Shown: positions 25,254-34,033 of the stretch, piece by piece
Layout of the letters: each line of letters opens with the position of its first letter
How positions within the stretch are numbered: position 1 is the stretch's first letter
From: Phytoactinopolyspora halophila
Lineage (GTDB): Bacteria > Actinomycetota > Actinomycetes > Jiangellales > Jiangellaceae
Reading direction: 5' to 3'
Length of the DNA stretch: 35,384 nucleotides
Assembly: GCF_003287285.1 (NCBI RefSeq)
Contig: NZ_QMIG01000046.1
Span: 1 to 35,384, forward strand
The notes under the pieces: generated by a model
The model's input: only the letters and a program-made list of their open reading frames with translations
Databases searched by the model: none
Told to the model about the DNA's origin: nothing
Translations under genes and position numbers: made by a program

Positions 25254-27557
25254 ATGATCCCAGAGCTCACCGCCCTGCTCGCCAGTCCGGCACCTCCCCC
25301 GTTCGCCGTGGTGCGCCGCGAAGGACGGGAGGGCGTCGAACTCATGCTCGGTGACGTCATCGACGTCGACCAGCTCGCCGATGTTCCCTTGCCATCCGTG
25401 CCGGGGACCGCCGATACGGCGCCGGGCTCCCGGAGCGATTCCGGCAGCACAGCCGCGACCGACAGCTCCGGGACCGGCGGCACCGCCGCGACGGGCGGCT
25501 CCGGGACCGACACCACCGACGCTTCCCAGGTGCTCGCGCTGATCCCCTACCGCCAAGTGAGCGAGCGCGGCTTCGCCTGCCACGACGACGCGGCACCCGT
25601 GCGCTGCCTCGTGGTACGTGATCGGCATGTTCTCGATGTCGAGGACTGTCTCGCCGCGATTCCCGACGCCCCGCTCGACGTCACCGCCGACGGTTTCGAC
25701 ATCGACGACGACGCCTACGCCCGCCTCGTCGGCGATGTCATCCGGGACGAGATCGGACGCGGTGAAGGTGCCAACTTCGTCATCCGCCGGGATTATCGAG
25801 CCCGGATCCACGGAGCATCCCCACACGTGGCCGCGCTACGGCTGTTCCGCCGCCTGCTGATCGGCGAGCCGAACGCCTACTGGACGTTCGCCGCGCACAC
25901 GAACGACGGCACCATGGTGGGAGCGACGCCCGAACGACATGTGAGCGTTGCCGGGGGCACCGTCGTCATGAATCCGATCAGCGGCACCTACCGCCCACCG
26001 GATGGTGTCGCCACACCGGACGGCTTGCTGCGTTTCCTCGCCGACCCCAAGGAGACGGAGGAACTGTTCATGGTCGTCGACGAGGAACTGAAGATGATGA
26101 GCCACGTCTGCGATCGCGGTGGCCAGGTGCTCGGACCGTTCCTCAAGGAAATGGGTCACCTGGTACACACCGAGTACCTGCTGGAAGGCCAGACCGACCT
26201 CGACGTGCGCGACGTGCTTCGGGAGACGATGTTCGCGCCGACCGTGACCGGTTCCCCTCTGGAAAACGCCGCACGCGTCATCACCCGGTACGAGAGCAGC
26301 GGACGGGGGTATTACGCGGGTGTGGCCGCGCTGCTCGAAGCCGGTAGCGGAGGTCGAGTCGACGTCGACGCGCCGATCCTGATCCGCACCGCATACATCG
26401 ACCCGGCGGAAGATGCCCATGATCCCGCGGGAGACGCCCACGGCCCTGCGGGAGATGTCCGCGTTCCCGTTGGAGCCACCCTGGTACGGCACTCGATCGC
26501 GGCGAACGAGGTAGCAGAGACACATGCCAAGGCCGCGGGGATGCTGGCCGCTCTGGGGCTGCTCCCGCCCGCTGCCGGGAGTCTCACCGAGAGTCCTGCC
26601 GGGAGTCTCAGCAGGAGCGCCGCCGGGGGCCATCGTGGCGACGACGGCGCCGAGGCCGGCCCTGACGATCTTCGCGCCGAGCATCCCGAGCATCCCGGGC
26701 ATCCCGGGCATCCCGGGGGTTCCGCGGGTTCCGGGCGTTCCGCGCGGTTGGCCGATCATCCCGGCGTCACGGCAGCGCTCGCAGCACGAAACGCCACCCT
26801 CGCCCCGTTCTGGTTGCGCCGGCAGGACACAGCCCGGCGAGATGATCTCGCCGGGTGTTCCGCGCTGATCATCGATGCCGAGGACCGCTGGACAGCCATG
26901 CTCGCGCACCTGCTGCGGCATCTCGGCATGGCAGCCGACGTGTGCTCGTGGGACGGGAAGCCCGGCGACGCGGCTCGGCACGATCTGCTGATCTGCGGAC
27001 CCGGTCCTGGTGATCCGCGTGACCTGCACAACCCTCGAATGGCCCGCATGGATGCGCTGGTCAGGGCTCGCCTCGAGGCCGAGCGGCCGCTGCTCGCGGT
27101 GTGCTTGAGCCATCAGGTCCTCGCCGCTCGTCTCGGCCTGCCGATCGCTGTCCTGGACCAGCCGTACCAGGGCACCCAGCTGGAGATCGATTTCTTCGGC
27201 CGCAGGACCCGCGCCGGTTTCTACAACACGTTCGCCGCCTGGACATCCGTACCTTCGCCCCATGATCCGCGACGCCCATCGGACTCGTGGATGCCCACAG
27301 CGCCAGCGCATGGAGAGGTCACCGCCTCGCCAACTCTCGGGACACCGCCAGGCATGCGGATCGCGGCTTCGTCACCGGGCGTGGAAATCGCCGCCGACGA
27401 CGCTACCGGTGAGGTCTACGCGCTGCGGGGGCCGGGGTTCGCCTCGGTGCAGTTCCATGTGGAATCGATCCTGTCCGTTGACGGCGTGGACCTGCTCGCC
27501 GGGTTGGTACAACACACGATGACGACAACATCGAGCCGCACCGGCGGAGCGCAGTAG
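25254..27557 (+). CDS. trpEG: Fused anthranilate synthase (TrpE-TrpG, PhzE-like)
   Basis: A 767-residue fusion converting chorismate and glutamine to anthranilate, the first step of tryptophan synthesis. The chorismate-binding part has VGATPERHVSV, NPISGTYR, LKMMSHVCDRGGQVLGPFL and YYAGVAALLE. The glutamine amidotransferase part has ICGPGPGDPRDLHNPRM, the nucleophile Cys617 in AVCLSHQVLAARL, GFYNTFAAW and the His/Glu pair in FHVESILS. The domain style is closest to PhzE (ADIC synthase), but the Trp attenuator upstream argues for TrpEG, as in Streptomyces-type fused enzymes. ATG 25254 has AAGGAG 8 nt upstream. Three low-complexity insertions (about residues 47-91, 383-402, 437-502) are unusual. 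Confidence 0.88.
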   Translation: MIPELTALLASPAPPPFAVVRREGREGVELMLGDVIDVDQLADVPLPSVPGTADTAPGSRSDSGSTAATDSSGTGGTAATGGSGTDTTDASQVLALIPYRQVSERGFACHDDAAPVRCLVVRDRHVLDVEDCLAAIPDAPLDVTADGFDIDDDAYARLVGDVIRDEIGRGEGANFVIRRDYRARIHGASPHVAALRLFRRLLIGEPNAYWTFAAHTNDGTMVGATPERHVSVAGGTVVMNPISGTYRPPDGVATPDGLLRFLADPKETEELFMVVDEELKMMSHVCDRGGQVLGPFLKEMGHLVHTEYLLEGQTDLDVRDVLRETMFAPTVTGSPLENAARVITRYESSGRGYYAGVAALLEAGSGGRVDVDAPILIRTAYIDPAEDAHDPAGDAHGPAGDVRVPVGATLVRHSIAANEVAETHAKAAGMLAALGLLPPAAGSLTESPAGSLSRSAAGGHRGDDGAEAGPDDLRAEHPEHPGHPGHPGGSAGSGRSARLADHPGVTAALAARNATLAPFWLRRQDTARRDDLAGCSALIIDAEDRWTAMLAHLLRHLGMAADVCSWDGKPGDAARHDLLICGPGPGDPRDLHNPRMARMDALVRARLEAERPLLAVCLSHQVLAARLGLPIAVLDQPYQGTQLEIDFFGRRTRAGFYNTFAAWTSVPSPHDPRRPSDSWMPTAPAHGEVTASPTLGTPPGMRIAASSPGVEIAADDATGEVYALRGPGFASVQFHVESILSVDGVDLLAGLVQHTMTTTSSRTGGAQ

Positions 27558-27579
27558 TCTCCGCAACGGCGTCCTCTTG

Positions 27580-27592
27580 ACGGGCTGCCCGT
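27580..27592. terminator. Short hairpin between trpEG and PPOX genes
   Basis: ACGGG-CTG-CCCGT followed by TT lies in the 44-base gap between convergent genes. The stem is only 5 bp, so this is a weak candidate terminator. Confidence 0.3.
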
Positions 27593-27601
27593 TTCGACCG
27601 G

Positions 27602-28168
27602 CTACCCGTGCTGCGCCGGGTCGTAGTCGAATGCGGGCAGTCCATCCAGGCTGACCCGGTTCTTCTTGGCTCGATAGGCGACCTGACCATCGGCCCCCTT
27701 GCGTTCCATGTGCGCGGGAAGCATGTCGCGTTCTCCGACGTACTGCATCAGCGGAACGCCGAACCCGCACGAGTCGGCAACGCGGTGCACATCGACGACG
27801 ATCACCGCGCGAGCGCCTCGCCGCTCCGGGAACAGTTCAACCAGTTCCGTGAACTCGTCGTCGTACATCGGCACGACTCGTCCGGTGCCGTGCAGCCGCA
27901 GGACGTTCGGCGGTCCCTCGAAGGCGCAGAACATCAGCGTGATCCGGCCGTTCTCACGCAGGTGTGCGATGGTTTCGGCGCCGCTGGCCGTGTAGTCGAG
28001 ATACGCGACCCGATGCTCGTCGAGCACGGTGAACGATCCGTCGATGCCTTTGGGAGAGACGTTCACGTGCCCACCTGGACCCGTGGGCGCGCTCGCGACG
28101 AAGAACACCTTCTGATTCGCGATGAACGTGGCCAGCCGCTCGTCGATGCCGTCGTAGACCTTGCCCAT
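27602..28168 (-). CDS. Pyridoxamine 5'-phosphate oxidase-family protein
   Basis: A 188-residue flavin-binding split-barrel protein. The pattern FFVASAPTGPGGHVNVSPKG, then DEHRVAYLDYTASGAETIAH, LMFCAFEGPPNVLRLHGTGR and DSCGFGVPLMQYVGERD is typical of the large PPOX-like family whose members bind FMN, F420 or heme; real PdxH function is unlikely. The ATG at 28166-28168 fits the family's start (MGKVYDGIDERL); the upstream extension overlapping ilvD is not used. It follows ilvD by 28 bases on the same strand and may be co-transcribed. Confidence 0.85.
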   Translation of the reverse strand: MGKVYDGIDERLATFIANQKVFFVASAPTGPGGHVNVSPKGIDGSFTVLDEHRVAYLDYTASGAETIAHLRENGRITLMFCAFEGPPNVLRLHGTGRVVPMYDDEFTELVELFPERRGARAVIVVDVHRVADSCGFGVPLMQYVGERDMLPAHMERKGADGQVAYRAKKNRVSLDGLPAFDYDPAQHG

Positions 28169-28196
28169 ATGATTCCCGTCCACGCCGCCTTTCGGG

Positions 28197-29951
28197 TCAG
28201 TCGCAGACGGCGCCGTTCGCCGCCGACCCCACCAGCTTCGCGTACTTGGCCAGGACACCTCGGGTGTACTTCGAGGCCCGGGGAGCCCATCCCTGCCGCC
28301 GGCGCGCTAGCTCGTCCTCGTCGACCAGCAGGTCGAGGGTGTGTCCCGGCACGTCGAGCCGGATCGGATCGCCGTCCCGGACGAACGCGATCGGACCGCC
28401 GTCGACGGCTTCCGGAGCGACGTGGCCGATGCACAGCCCCGTGGTACCTCCGGAGAACCGGCCATCGGTGACGAGCAGGACGTCCTTGCCGAGCCCGGCT
28501 CCCTTGATGGCCCCGGTCACGGCCAGCATCTCCCGCATGCCCGGGCCACCCTTGGGACCTTCGTAGCGGATGATGACGACGTCGTCCTTCTGCAGTTCTC
28601 CGGCGGAGACGGCGTCCATGGCGGCCTGTTCGCCGTCGAATACCCGGGCCCGTCCGTCGAAGACTTCGGCGTCGAAACCTGCCGTCTTCACCACGGCGCC
28701 CTCCGGTGCGAGCGAGCCACGCAGGATGGTCAGGCCACCCGTCGTGTGGATCGGGTCGGAGAGCGCGTGGATGATCTTGCCATCGGGGTCCGGCGGTGCG
28801 ATTTCGGCGAGGTTCTCCCGCACGGTCTTGCCGGTGACGGTGAGGCAATCGCCGTGCAGCAGCCCGGCGTCGAGCAGCGCACGCATGACGACGGGCACGC
28901 CGCCGATGCGGTCGACGTCGGTCATCACGTACCGGCCGAACGGTTTGACGTCGGCCAGGTGCGGAACCTTGGCGCCGATCCGGTTGAAGTCGTCGAGTTC
29001 GAGCTTCACATCGGCTTCGTGGGCGATGGCCATCAGGTGCAGCACCGCGTTCGTCGAACCGCCGAGCGCCATGACGACGGCGATGGCGTTCTCGAACGCC
29101 TCCTTGGTGAGGATGTCGCGCGTGGTGATCCCCCGGCGCAGCAGCTCGACGACGGCCATGCCGGAGCGGCGCGCGAAGCCATCACGACGGCGGTCCACCG
29201 CCGGCGGCGCGGCGCTACCGGGCAACGCCATGCCCATCGCCTCTGCCGCGCTGGCCATGGTGTTCGCCGTGAACATACCACCACAAGCACCTTCACCAGG
29301 GCAGATGGCCCGCTCGACCTCGTCGACTTCCTCCCGCGTGATCAACCCGCGTGCGCAGGCCCCGATGGCCTCGAAGGCGTCGATGATGGTCACGTCGCGG
29401 TCGCCGACCCGCCCGGGCAGGATGGAGCCGGCATAGAGGAACACGGCAGCGACGTCGAGGCGTGCGGCGGCCATGAGCATGGCCGGTTCCGACTTGTCAC
29501 AGCCGGCCAGCAGTACCGCGCCGTCGAGGCGTTCCGCACCGAACACCGTCTCGACCGAATCCGCGATCACCTCGCGTGAGACGAGCGAGTAGTGCATGCC
29601 CTCGTGGCCCATGGAAATGCCGTCGGACACGGAGATGGTGCCAAATTCCAGGGGATACCCGCTCGCGGCGTGAACGCCGTCCTTCGCGGCCTTGGCCAGC
29701 CGATCGAGGGAGAGATTGCACGGTGTGATCTCGTTCCACGACGATCCGACCCCGATCTGCGGTTTCTCCCAGTCGTCGTCGGTCATCCCGACGGCACGGA
29801 GCATGCCGCGCGCGGCAGCACGCTCGACGCCATCGGTGACCGTCCGCGAGTGTGGCTTGATATCCGGCTTTCCGGCTCCCGAGCCGGTGGCGTCGGAACT
29901 GGATGGGGTGGAACTGGTGGAACTGCTCGGCGTCGACGATGTACCGGTCAT
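28197..29951 (-). CDS. ilvD: Dihydroxy-acid dehydratase
   Basis: A 584-residue Fe-S enzyme of the IlvD/Edd family, dehydrating dihydroxyisovalerate and dihydroxymethylvalerate, the third step of branched-chain amino acid synthesis. Candidate cluster cysteines are Cys78 ([10 protein letters not shown]), Cys151 ([11 protein letters not shown]) and Cys223 ([12 protein letters not shown]). [20 protein letters not shown] and [19 protein letters not shown] are family signatures. ATG at 29949-29951 chosen; an in-frame TTG lies just before. The first 25 or so residues are a Ser/Thr-rich tail not needed for the fold. It stands about 9 kb from ilvBNC, with no attenuator seen. Confidence 0.95.
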   Translation of the reverse strand: MTGTSSTPSSSTSSTPSSSDATGSGAGKPDIKPHSRTVTDGVERAAARGMLRAVGMTDDDWEKPQIGVGSSWNEITPCNLSLDRLAKAAKDGVHAASGYPLEFGTISVSDGISMGHEGMHYSLVSREVIADSVETVFGAERLDGAVLLAGCDKSEPAMLMAAARLDVAAVFLYAGSILPGRVGDRDVTIIDAFEAIGACARGLITREEVDEVERAICPGEGACGGMFTANTMASAAEAMGMALPGSAAPPAVDRRRDGFARRSGMAVVELLRRGITTRDILTKEAFENAIAVVMALGGSTNAVLHLMAIAHEADVKLELDDFNRIGAKVPHLADVKPFGRYVMTDVDRIGGVPVVMRALLDAGLLHGDCLTVTGKTVRENLAEIAPPDPDGKIIHALSDPIHTTGGLTILRGSLAPEGAVVKTAGFDAEVFDGRARVFDGEQAAMDAVSAGELQKDDVVIIRYEGPKGGPGMREMLAVTGAIKGAGLGKDVLLVTDGRFSGGTTGLCIGHVAPEAVDGGPIAFVRDGDPIRLDVPGHTLDLLVDEDELARRRQGWAPRASKYTRGVLAKYAKLVGSAANGAVCD

Positions 29952-30025
29952 GGCACCCAACGCTAGACCCGTCGGCTGGCCGACGAGACGCGAGGTCCGA
30001 AATCCGGACGACTACGCGGCCGCGG

Positions 30026-30349
30026 CTAGCCGAGCCCGACGGTGAGGATCACCACCGAATCCAGGTCCGCGACGAGGTCATGGCGTTGCGGAGGAACGTC
30101 CACGAGCGCACCCTCGGGCACCCGCACCGTACGCTCCGCCGCGCGGATCGTGACTCCTCCGCGCAGGCACAAGATGGTGGCATCGCCCGGGCTCTGGTGC
30201 TTGTCCAGCCGCGTTCCCGCCTTCATCGCGGTCAACGTCTGGCGAAGCCGGGCCCCGCTGTGCAACGTTCGCGATGATCGGCCGTTCGAGGAGTTGCGGG
30301 CCGCTTCCAGCAGGTCCGTGCCGATCGATTCCAAGACCATCTCTGCCAT
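30026..30349 (-). CDS. Small cupin-domain protein
   Basis: A 107-residue single cupin barrel. LTAMKAGTRLDKHQSPGDAT followed by ILCLRGGVTIRA and VRVPEGALVDVPPQRHDLVA gives the two cupin motifs, with His in KHQS and RHD as possible metal ligands. Small cupins bind metals or small molecules, and no precise role can be given. ATG has GGGAGGAT about 7 nt upstream. Confidence 0.8.
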   Translation of the reverse strand: MAEMVLESIGTDLLEAARNSSNGRSSRTLHSGARLRQTLTAMKAGTRLDKHQSPGDATILCLRGGVTIRAAERTVRVPEGALVDVPPQRHDLVADLDSVVILTVGLG

Positions 30350-30386
30350 GACCCCATCCTCCCCGTCTATGCGCCCGCCCGCCAGT

Positions 30387-30485
30387 CGCTCAGGACAAGG
30401 CGATCAGGGCAAGCCGCTCAGGACGCGACGGGCCATGGCAAGGCGGGTCCGGACGAGGCCGCTCATGGCACGTCGGTCAGGGCAG
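30387..30485. repeat. Degenerate 14-15 bp tandem repeat
   Basis: About seven loosely related units such as CGCTCAGGACAAGG (30387-30400), CGATCAGGGCAAGC (30401-30414) and CGCTCAGGACGCGA (30415-30428) run through the gap upstream of the cupin gene and into the last codons of the BNR gene. The later units are less alike. No function is evident. Confidence 0.5.
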
Positions 30486-31565
30486 CAGGGCGGCCCGCAC
30501 GCACAGCACGTCCGGCAGGTGAGCCAGGATCTGCGACCAGCTCTCACCCTCGTCGTTGCTGGCATACACGGTGCCGTCCCGCGTGCCGAGGTAGACACCG
30601 GCCGCGCCGGGCACGTCGTCGACGGTCATCGCGTCGCGGAGCACCGACGCGTAAAAGACTCCGGGCTCGCTCACCCGCGTTCCATTCCACGACGCGCCGC
30701 CGTCGTCGGTGCGCCACACCTGCAACGTCCGCTCTGGCGGCATGCGCTCCATGTCGGCGCTCAGCGGCAGTGCCCACGTCATGCCGGACCGGTGGGGGTT
30801 GCTCACGATCGGGAAACCGAAGTTCGACGGCAGTCCCGTATCGATCGGGGACCAGCTCGCGCCGCCGTCGTCGGAGCGGAACACACCCGGATGGTTCTGC
30901 AGGTACAACACGTCGGGGTCGGCGGCATCGCGCACCACCTTGTGCACGCACTGTCCGTACTCGGGCGGATCGCCGGGGAAGAAGTCCGCCGTGATGCCCG
31001 TGTTCGACGGGTTCCAGGATTGCCCGCCGTCGTCGCTGGCGTACACGCCGCCGGTGGACATGGCCACCAGGAGACGGTCGTTGTCGGGATGCGGCAAGAT
31101 CGTGTGCAGTGCCTGTCCGCCACCACCCGGCTCCCACGTGGGCCGGTGCGGATGATTCCACAGCCCCTCACACAGGCTGAACGTCTCGCCGTGATCGTCG
31201 GAGCGCCACAGGGCCGACGGTTCGGTGCCGGCCCAGACCACGCCGGGGCGGCCCTCGGTGTCGGGACGGATCTGCCAGACATTTTCCACCGAAGCACCGA
31301 GGTTGGACGGGAAGCGGATGCCGCTGCCGTCGGGCGCCTCGTGCCAGGTCGCGCCGAGATCGTCGGACCAGGAGACCGCCGGACCCCAGTGGTCGTAGCT
31401 GGCGCCGGCCAGCACCCTGGTGTGGCCTCCCCGCGTGTCGATGGCGCATGCGGCCACGGATTTCATCAGGAGGTGCGGCCCGTCGACCTCCCACGTACGC
31501 CGGTCCGAGCTGCGCAGTAGCCACAGCCCCTTGCGTGTACCGACAGCCAACAGCACGTCGCTCAT
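30477..31565 (-). CDS. BNR/sortilin-like repeat protein
   Basis: A 362-residue beta-propeller protein with repeated Asp-box units (SWSDDLGATW, LWRSDDHGETF, YASDDGGQSW, FRSDDGGASW, WRTDDGGASW, YASNDEGESW). It starts MSDVLLAVGTRKGLWLLRSS, without a signal peptide, so is probably cytoplasmic. Such proteins are often labelled exo-alpha-sialidase or glycosyl hydrolase without proof. ATG at 31563-31565 is chosen over a GTG at 31574 because of ribosome-site spacing (GGGGAT). A promoter and an operator-like palindrome lie just upstream. Confidence 0.88.
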   Translation of the reverse strand: MSDVLLAVGTRKGLWLLRSSDRRTWEVDGPHLLMKSVAACAIDTRGGHTRVLAGASYDHWGPAVSWSDDLGATWHEAPDGSGIRFPSNLGASVENVWQIRPDTEGRPGVVWAGTEPSALWRSDDHGETFSLCEGLWNHPHRPTWEPGGGGQALHTILPHPDNDRLLVAMSTGGVYASDDGGQSWNPSNTGITADFFPGDPPEYGQCVHKVVRDAADPDVLYLQNHPGVFRSDDGGASWSPIDTGLPSNFGFPIVSNPHRSGMTWALPLSADMERMPPERTLQVWRTDDGGASWNGTRVSEPGVFYASVLRDAMTVDDVPGAAGVYLGTRDGTVYASNDEGESWSQILAHLPDVLCVRAALLP

Positions 31566-31588
31566 AATGATCACATCCCCACCAGCGA

Positions 31589-31607
31589 ATGTTCCGAACA
31601 GGAATAT
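31589..31607. promoter_or_regulatory. Operator-like palindrome over BNR gene promoter
   Basis: ATGTTCC-GAACA-GGAATAT, an inverted repeat matching at 6 of 7 positions per arm. On the minus strand a canonical -10 TAATAT (complement of 31604-31609) overlaps it, with TTCCCA (complement of 31627-31632) 17 nt upstream as -35. The same 7-5-7 sequence recurs at 34654-34672 before the PadR gene, so it is a likely PadR operator repressing the BNR gene. Confidence 0.6.
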
Positions 31608-31779
31608 TACTCACGCGGTCCGATCCTGGGAAGACCCGGTTTCGGACGAACATACGCGCCCGGTCCGACACATCCCGATAGTCCGGAAGGCCCGTCCACG
31701 CCCCACGAACGCCCTACACCATGTAATCTCTCTTCCGAGCGACTGACAGATAGACGTTCAATGGCATGGGAACACGGGC

Positions 31780-32079
31780 ATGTGCGACGACGATATGCGC
31801 CCCAATCCTGCACACGGGGCCATCGAGGAGATATTGCAAGACGCCGAGGCGGTCCAAGCGGACATCGCAGAGGCACTCGACGAGGCGCATCGGATCATGA
31901 ACGATGGCGAGGCGTGGACCGGCCCCACGACGGCCCAGGCGTTTCTGGACGAGCTGGAGGAGCGCAAGGGGAACATGCCGCGACTCGCCGAGCGTCTCGT
32001 GGAAGACATTCGGGACGCGCTGAACAACACTCCTGAAGAAGTCCCCAGCACGACATCGGGCGGAAGCATCCCGGTATGA
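31780..32079 (+). CDS. WXG100-like small secreted-type protein
   Basis: A 99-residue, mostly helical acidic protein with a central WTG turn (NDGEAWTGPTTAQAFLDELE) between two long helices, the shape of WXG100/ESX substrates. No signal peptide is present, as expected for type VII export. ATG at 31780 has a weak ribosome site. Its TGA overlaps the ATG at 32076 of the next frame (ATGA). No ESX secretion machinery is visible in the window, so export is inferred from fold only. Confidence 0.65.
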   Translation: MCDDDMRPNPAHGAIEEILQDAEAVQADIAEALDEAHRIMNDGEAWTGPTTAQAFLDELEERKGNMPRLAERLVEDIRDALNNTPEEVPSTTSGGSIPV

Positions 32080-32198
32080 GCGAATACTCCAGCATCAGCG
32101 TCGAAGGTATGGACGACCTCGTCTCAGCTACCCGGTCCGCCGGCCGCACGCTCGGGGAGGACCTGGACAGCTTGCGGAGTCGCATGCGGACGGTGGGA
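32076..32198 (+). pseudogene. N-terminal segment of the large protein, in another frame
   Basis: From ATG 32076 (coupled to the preceding stop by ATGA) the frame reads MSEYSSISVEGMDDLVSATR and continues as a helical segment to MRTVG at about 32198; beyond that this frame becomes an Arg-rich shadow of the next gene, ending only at 32675. The sense then passes to the +1 frame at GTG 32200 (VSMEAMNDIDQM). The joined product would be about 650 residues with a WXG-like helical N terminus. A one-base insertion or an assembly error near 32190-32200 is the simplest explanation; programmed frameshifting or two separate starts cannot be excluded. Confidence 0.6.
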
Positions 32199-32199
32199 C

Positions 32200-34029
32200 G
32201 TGAGCATGGAGGCCATGAACGACATCGACCAGATGGCCGAGTGGGTCGACGATCAGCTCGGCGGTCTGGAGGTGCGCCGGAACATGGCCGTTGGCCTCAC
32301 CGGGGACCAGCCGACCACCACGATGGTTCAGATCGAGGAACCGCCGCCCTTCGATTCACCCGAGGAAGCCGAACAGCACGGCCGCGAGCTCGCCCAGCAG
32401 CTAGAGGAAGACGGGGCGATCGACGCCGACAGGTTCGACCAGCTCATGGAGGATTTCGGGCCATACGTCAACAACCCCGACGTGATGGCGGGTTTCTACA
32501 TGGAACTCGATCCCCAAGTGACCGAGATGTTGCCGTCCCTGCTCCACCAGAGCGGAGCAGACAACGCCGAGCAATATCTCGAGCAATTCAGCACTGGCCT
32601 CGGCACCGCGCTCAGCACCACGGACAACACGAGCTCCACCTCGGATTACTACAGCGAACTCTCGGACGTGCGTGAACACTTCCGCCAACCTGTCGACAGT
32701 CCAGGTATGGCCTGGGACCGGCTGGCGATGCTGCAACACGGAGACTTCCCCGCCCGTTTCGTGGCCGACGTCGCCCGGAACGGCGTCCTGGACCAACTGG
32801 AAGGCGACGAGTGGGATCAGATCGACTACCGAGGTTCCATGACCCAGAAGCTGGGACTCTCCGGCGACACGCTGGCGCTGGCCTTCGGAGCCCTCGGCAA
32901 CAATCCGTCCGCGGCGCGCATCGCCCTGGACGAGAAGGCGGACATATCGCTCGAGGAATACACGAACCGGGTCTACGGCATGGAGGGAAGTCGCGGCACC
33001 GGTGACGACATCGTCGCCGGCTACGGGCAGGCGCTCGCAGCCGGATCCGGAGCTCTCGAAGACCCGCCGGACAAGGGTCACCACGCCTCCAACTTCGCGT
33101 TCGAGGTCATCCAGGTGCTCGGCCAGCACGAAGACACCCCGTGGGGAATGCGCGATCCCATGGGACAGATCGGCGCCGCATACGCGGAAGAGCTGCTCAT
33201 CGGTTCCTATTCCCACGAGCACGCCAACCGCGAATCGTCGATGGACATCCCCGAAGATTTCGAACTGCCACCCGGGACCGACCCGGCATTCCTCTTGAAC
33301 CCGGAAGACGTCTACCGGTTCCTGCACGGATTCGCCCACGACGATACGCACTCGCAGGACTTCGACCGCGCGGTCGAGAATCTGTACGAGACCCTTCCCA
33401 ACCAGGCCATCGAGGCCGATCTCGAAACCACGCAGAACGGGGAGCGAGACCCGCAGAACCTCGAGGCCGTCATGCGGATGTTCGGCACACTGGGAGGGCT
33501 GCAACATCAAGCACAAGTCGAGGTCAGGGGCAGCCAGTTCGACGAGGAAGAAGCCCGCAGAAAGCGATTCGCGCAGGTGCGGAACTTCCTCCTGGGCGAA
33601 GCGGCCGGCACAACCCGCGTCACGGGTGCCATGTGGAAGGCCATGCAGCTCGTAGCACCCAATGCCATCGACGACGCGCTCGGCAGCAACCCCGATCCGC
33701 GAGAGGCCCTGGCCGACAAAGATCTGCGGGTGGGCGTGCTGGAACGCTACACTCTCGCCCAGACCATGGCCGATGCCGGATATCCGACGAGCGAGGAGGC
33801 GCCGGCCGACCTGTTCGATCGTGATCCGGAGAAGATTCTCGATGATCCCGAGTACGCGGCACAGGTCATGGAAGATCTCAACGAGTGGACCGAGAACAAC
33901 TCCGAAGGCGATCCCGAGGACCACACGTTCCCGCTCCAAGACAAGTACAACTCAGCGTGGGACGCGATCGGGAACGGTCGTGGAGACGTCTCGGATCAGA
34001 TCGCGGACCGCGTGGACTGGCAGGAGTAG
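32200..34029 (+). CDS. Large acidic protein of a WXG-type locus, unknown
   Basis: A 609-residue acidic, mainly helical protein without signal peptide or membrane helix. It begins EAMNDIDQMAEWVDDQLGGL, reminiscent of the second helix of WXG-type N-terminal domains. Later stretches include WDRLAMLQHGDFPARFVADV, LALAFGALGNNPSAARIAL, NPEDVYRFLHGFAHDD and KYNSAWDAIGNGRGDV. It resembles actinobacterial proteins of the DUF6571 kind, but I hold this loosely. GTG 32200 or ATG 32206 (GGTGGGA about 7 nt upstream) could start it independently. The true N terminus probably lies at 32076 in another frame. Confidence 0.75.
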   Translation: MSMEAMNDIDQMAEWVDDQLGGLEVRRNMAVGLTGDQPTTTMVQIEEPPPFDSPEEAEQHGRELAQQLEEDGAIDADRFDQLMEDFGPYVNNPDVMAGFYMELDPQVTEMLPSLLHQSGADNAEQYLEQFSTGLGTALSTTDNTSSTSDYYSELSDVREHFRQPVDSPGMAWDRLAMLQHGDFPARFVADVARNGVLDQLEGDEWDQIDYRGSMTQKLGLSGDTLALAFGALGNNPSAARIALDEKADISLEEYTNRVYGMEGSRGTGDDIVAGYGQALAAGSGALEDPPDKGHHASNFAFEVIQVLGQHEDTPWGMRDPMGQIGAAYAEELLIGSYSHEHANRESSMDIPEDFELPPGTDPAFLLNPEDVYRFLHGFAHDDTHSQDFDRAVENLYETLPNQAIEADLETTQNGERDPQNLEAVMRMFGTLGGLQHQAQVEVRGSQFDEEEARRKRFAQVRNFLLGEAAGTTRVTGAMWKAMQLVAPNAIDDALGSNPDPREALADKDLRVGVLERYTLAQTMADAGYPTSEEAPADLFDRDPEKILDDPEYAAQVMEDLNEWTENNSEGDPEDHTFPLQDKYNSAWDAIGNGRGDVSDQIADRVDWQE

Positions 34030-34033
34030 GGGC

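Noticed and set aside
26670-26760. Collagen-like IPGIPGIPGVP repeat in an alternative frame
   Set aside because: It is the shifted reading of the HPGHPGHPGG linker of the anthranilate synthase and has no start or ribosome site of its own.
25254-27557. Phenazine biosynthesis (phzE) call
   Set aside because: The protein looks PhzE-like, but no phzD, phzF or phzG gene is near and a Trp attenuator precedes it, so tryptophan synthesis is favoured.
32401-33939. A 512-codon minus-strand open frame across the large WXG-locus protein
   Set aside because: The plus-strand frame is operonic, acidic and helical with coupled neighbours; the minus-strand frame has no ribosome site or family resemblance.
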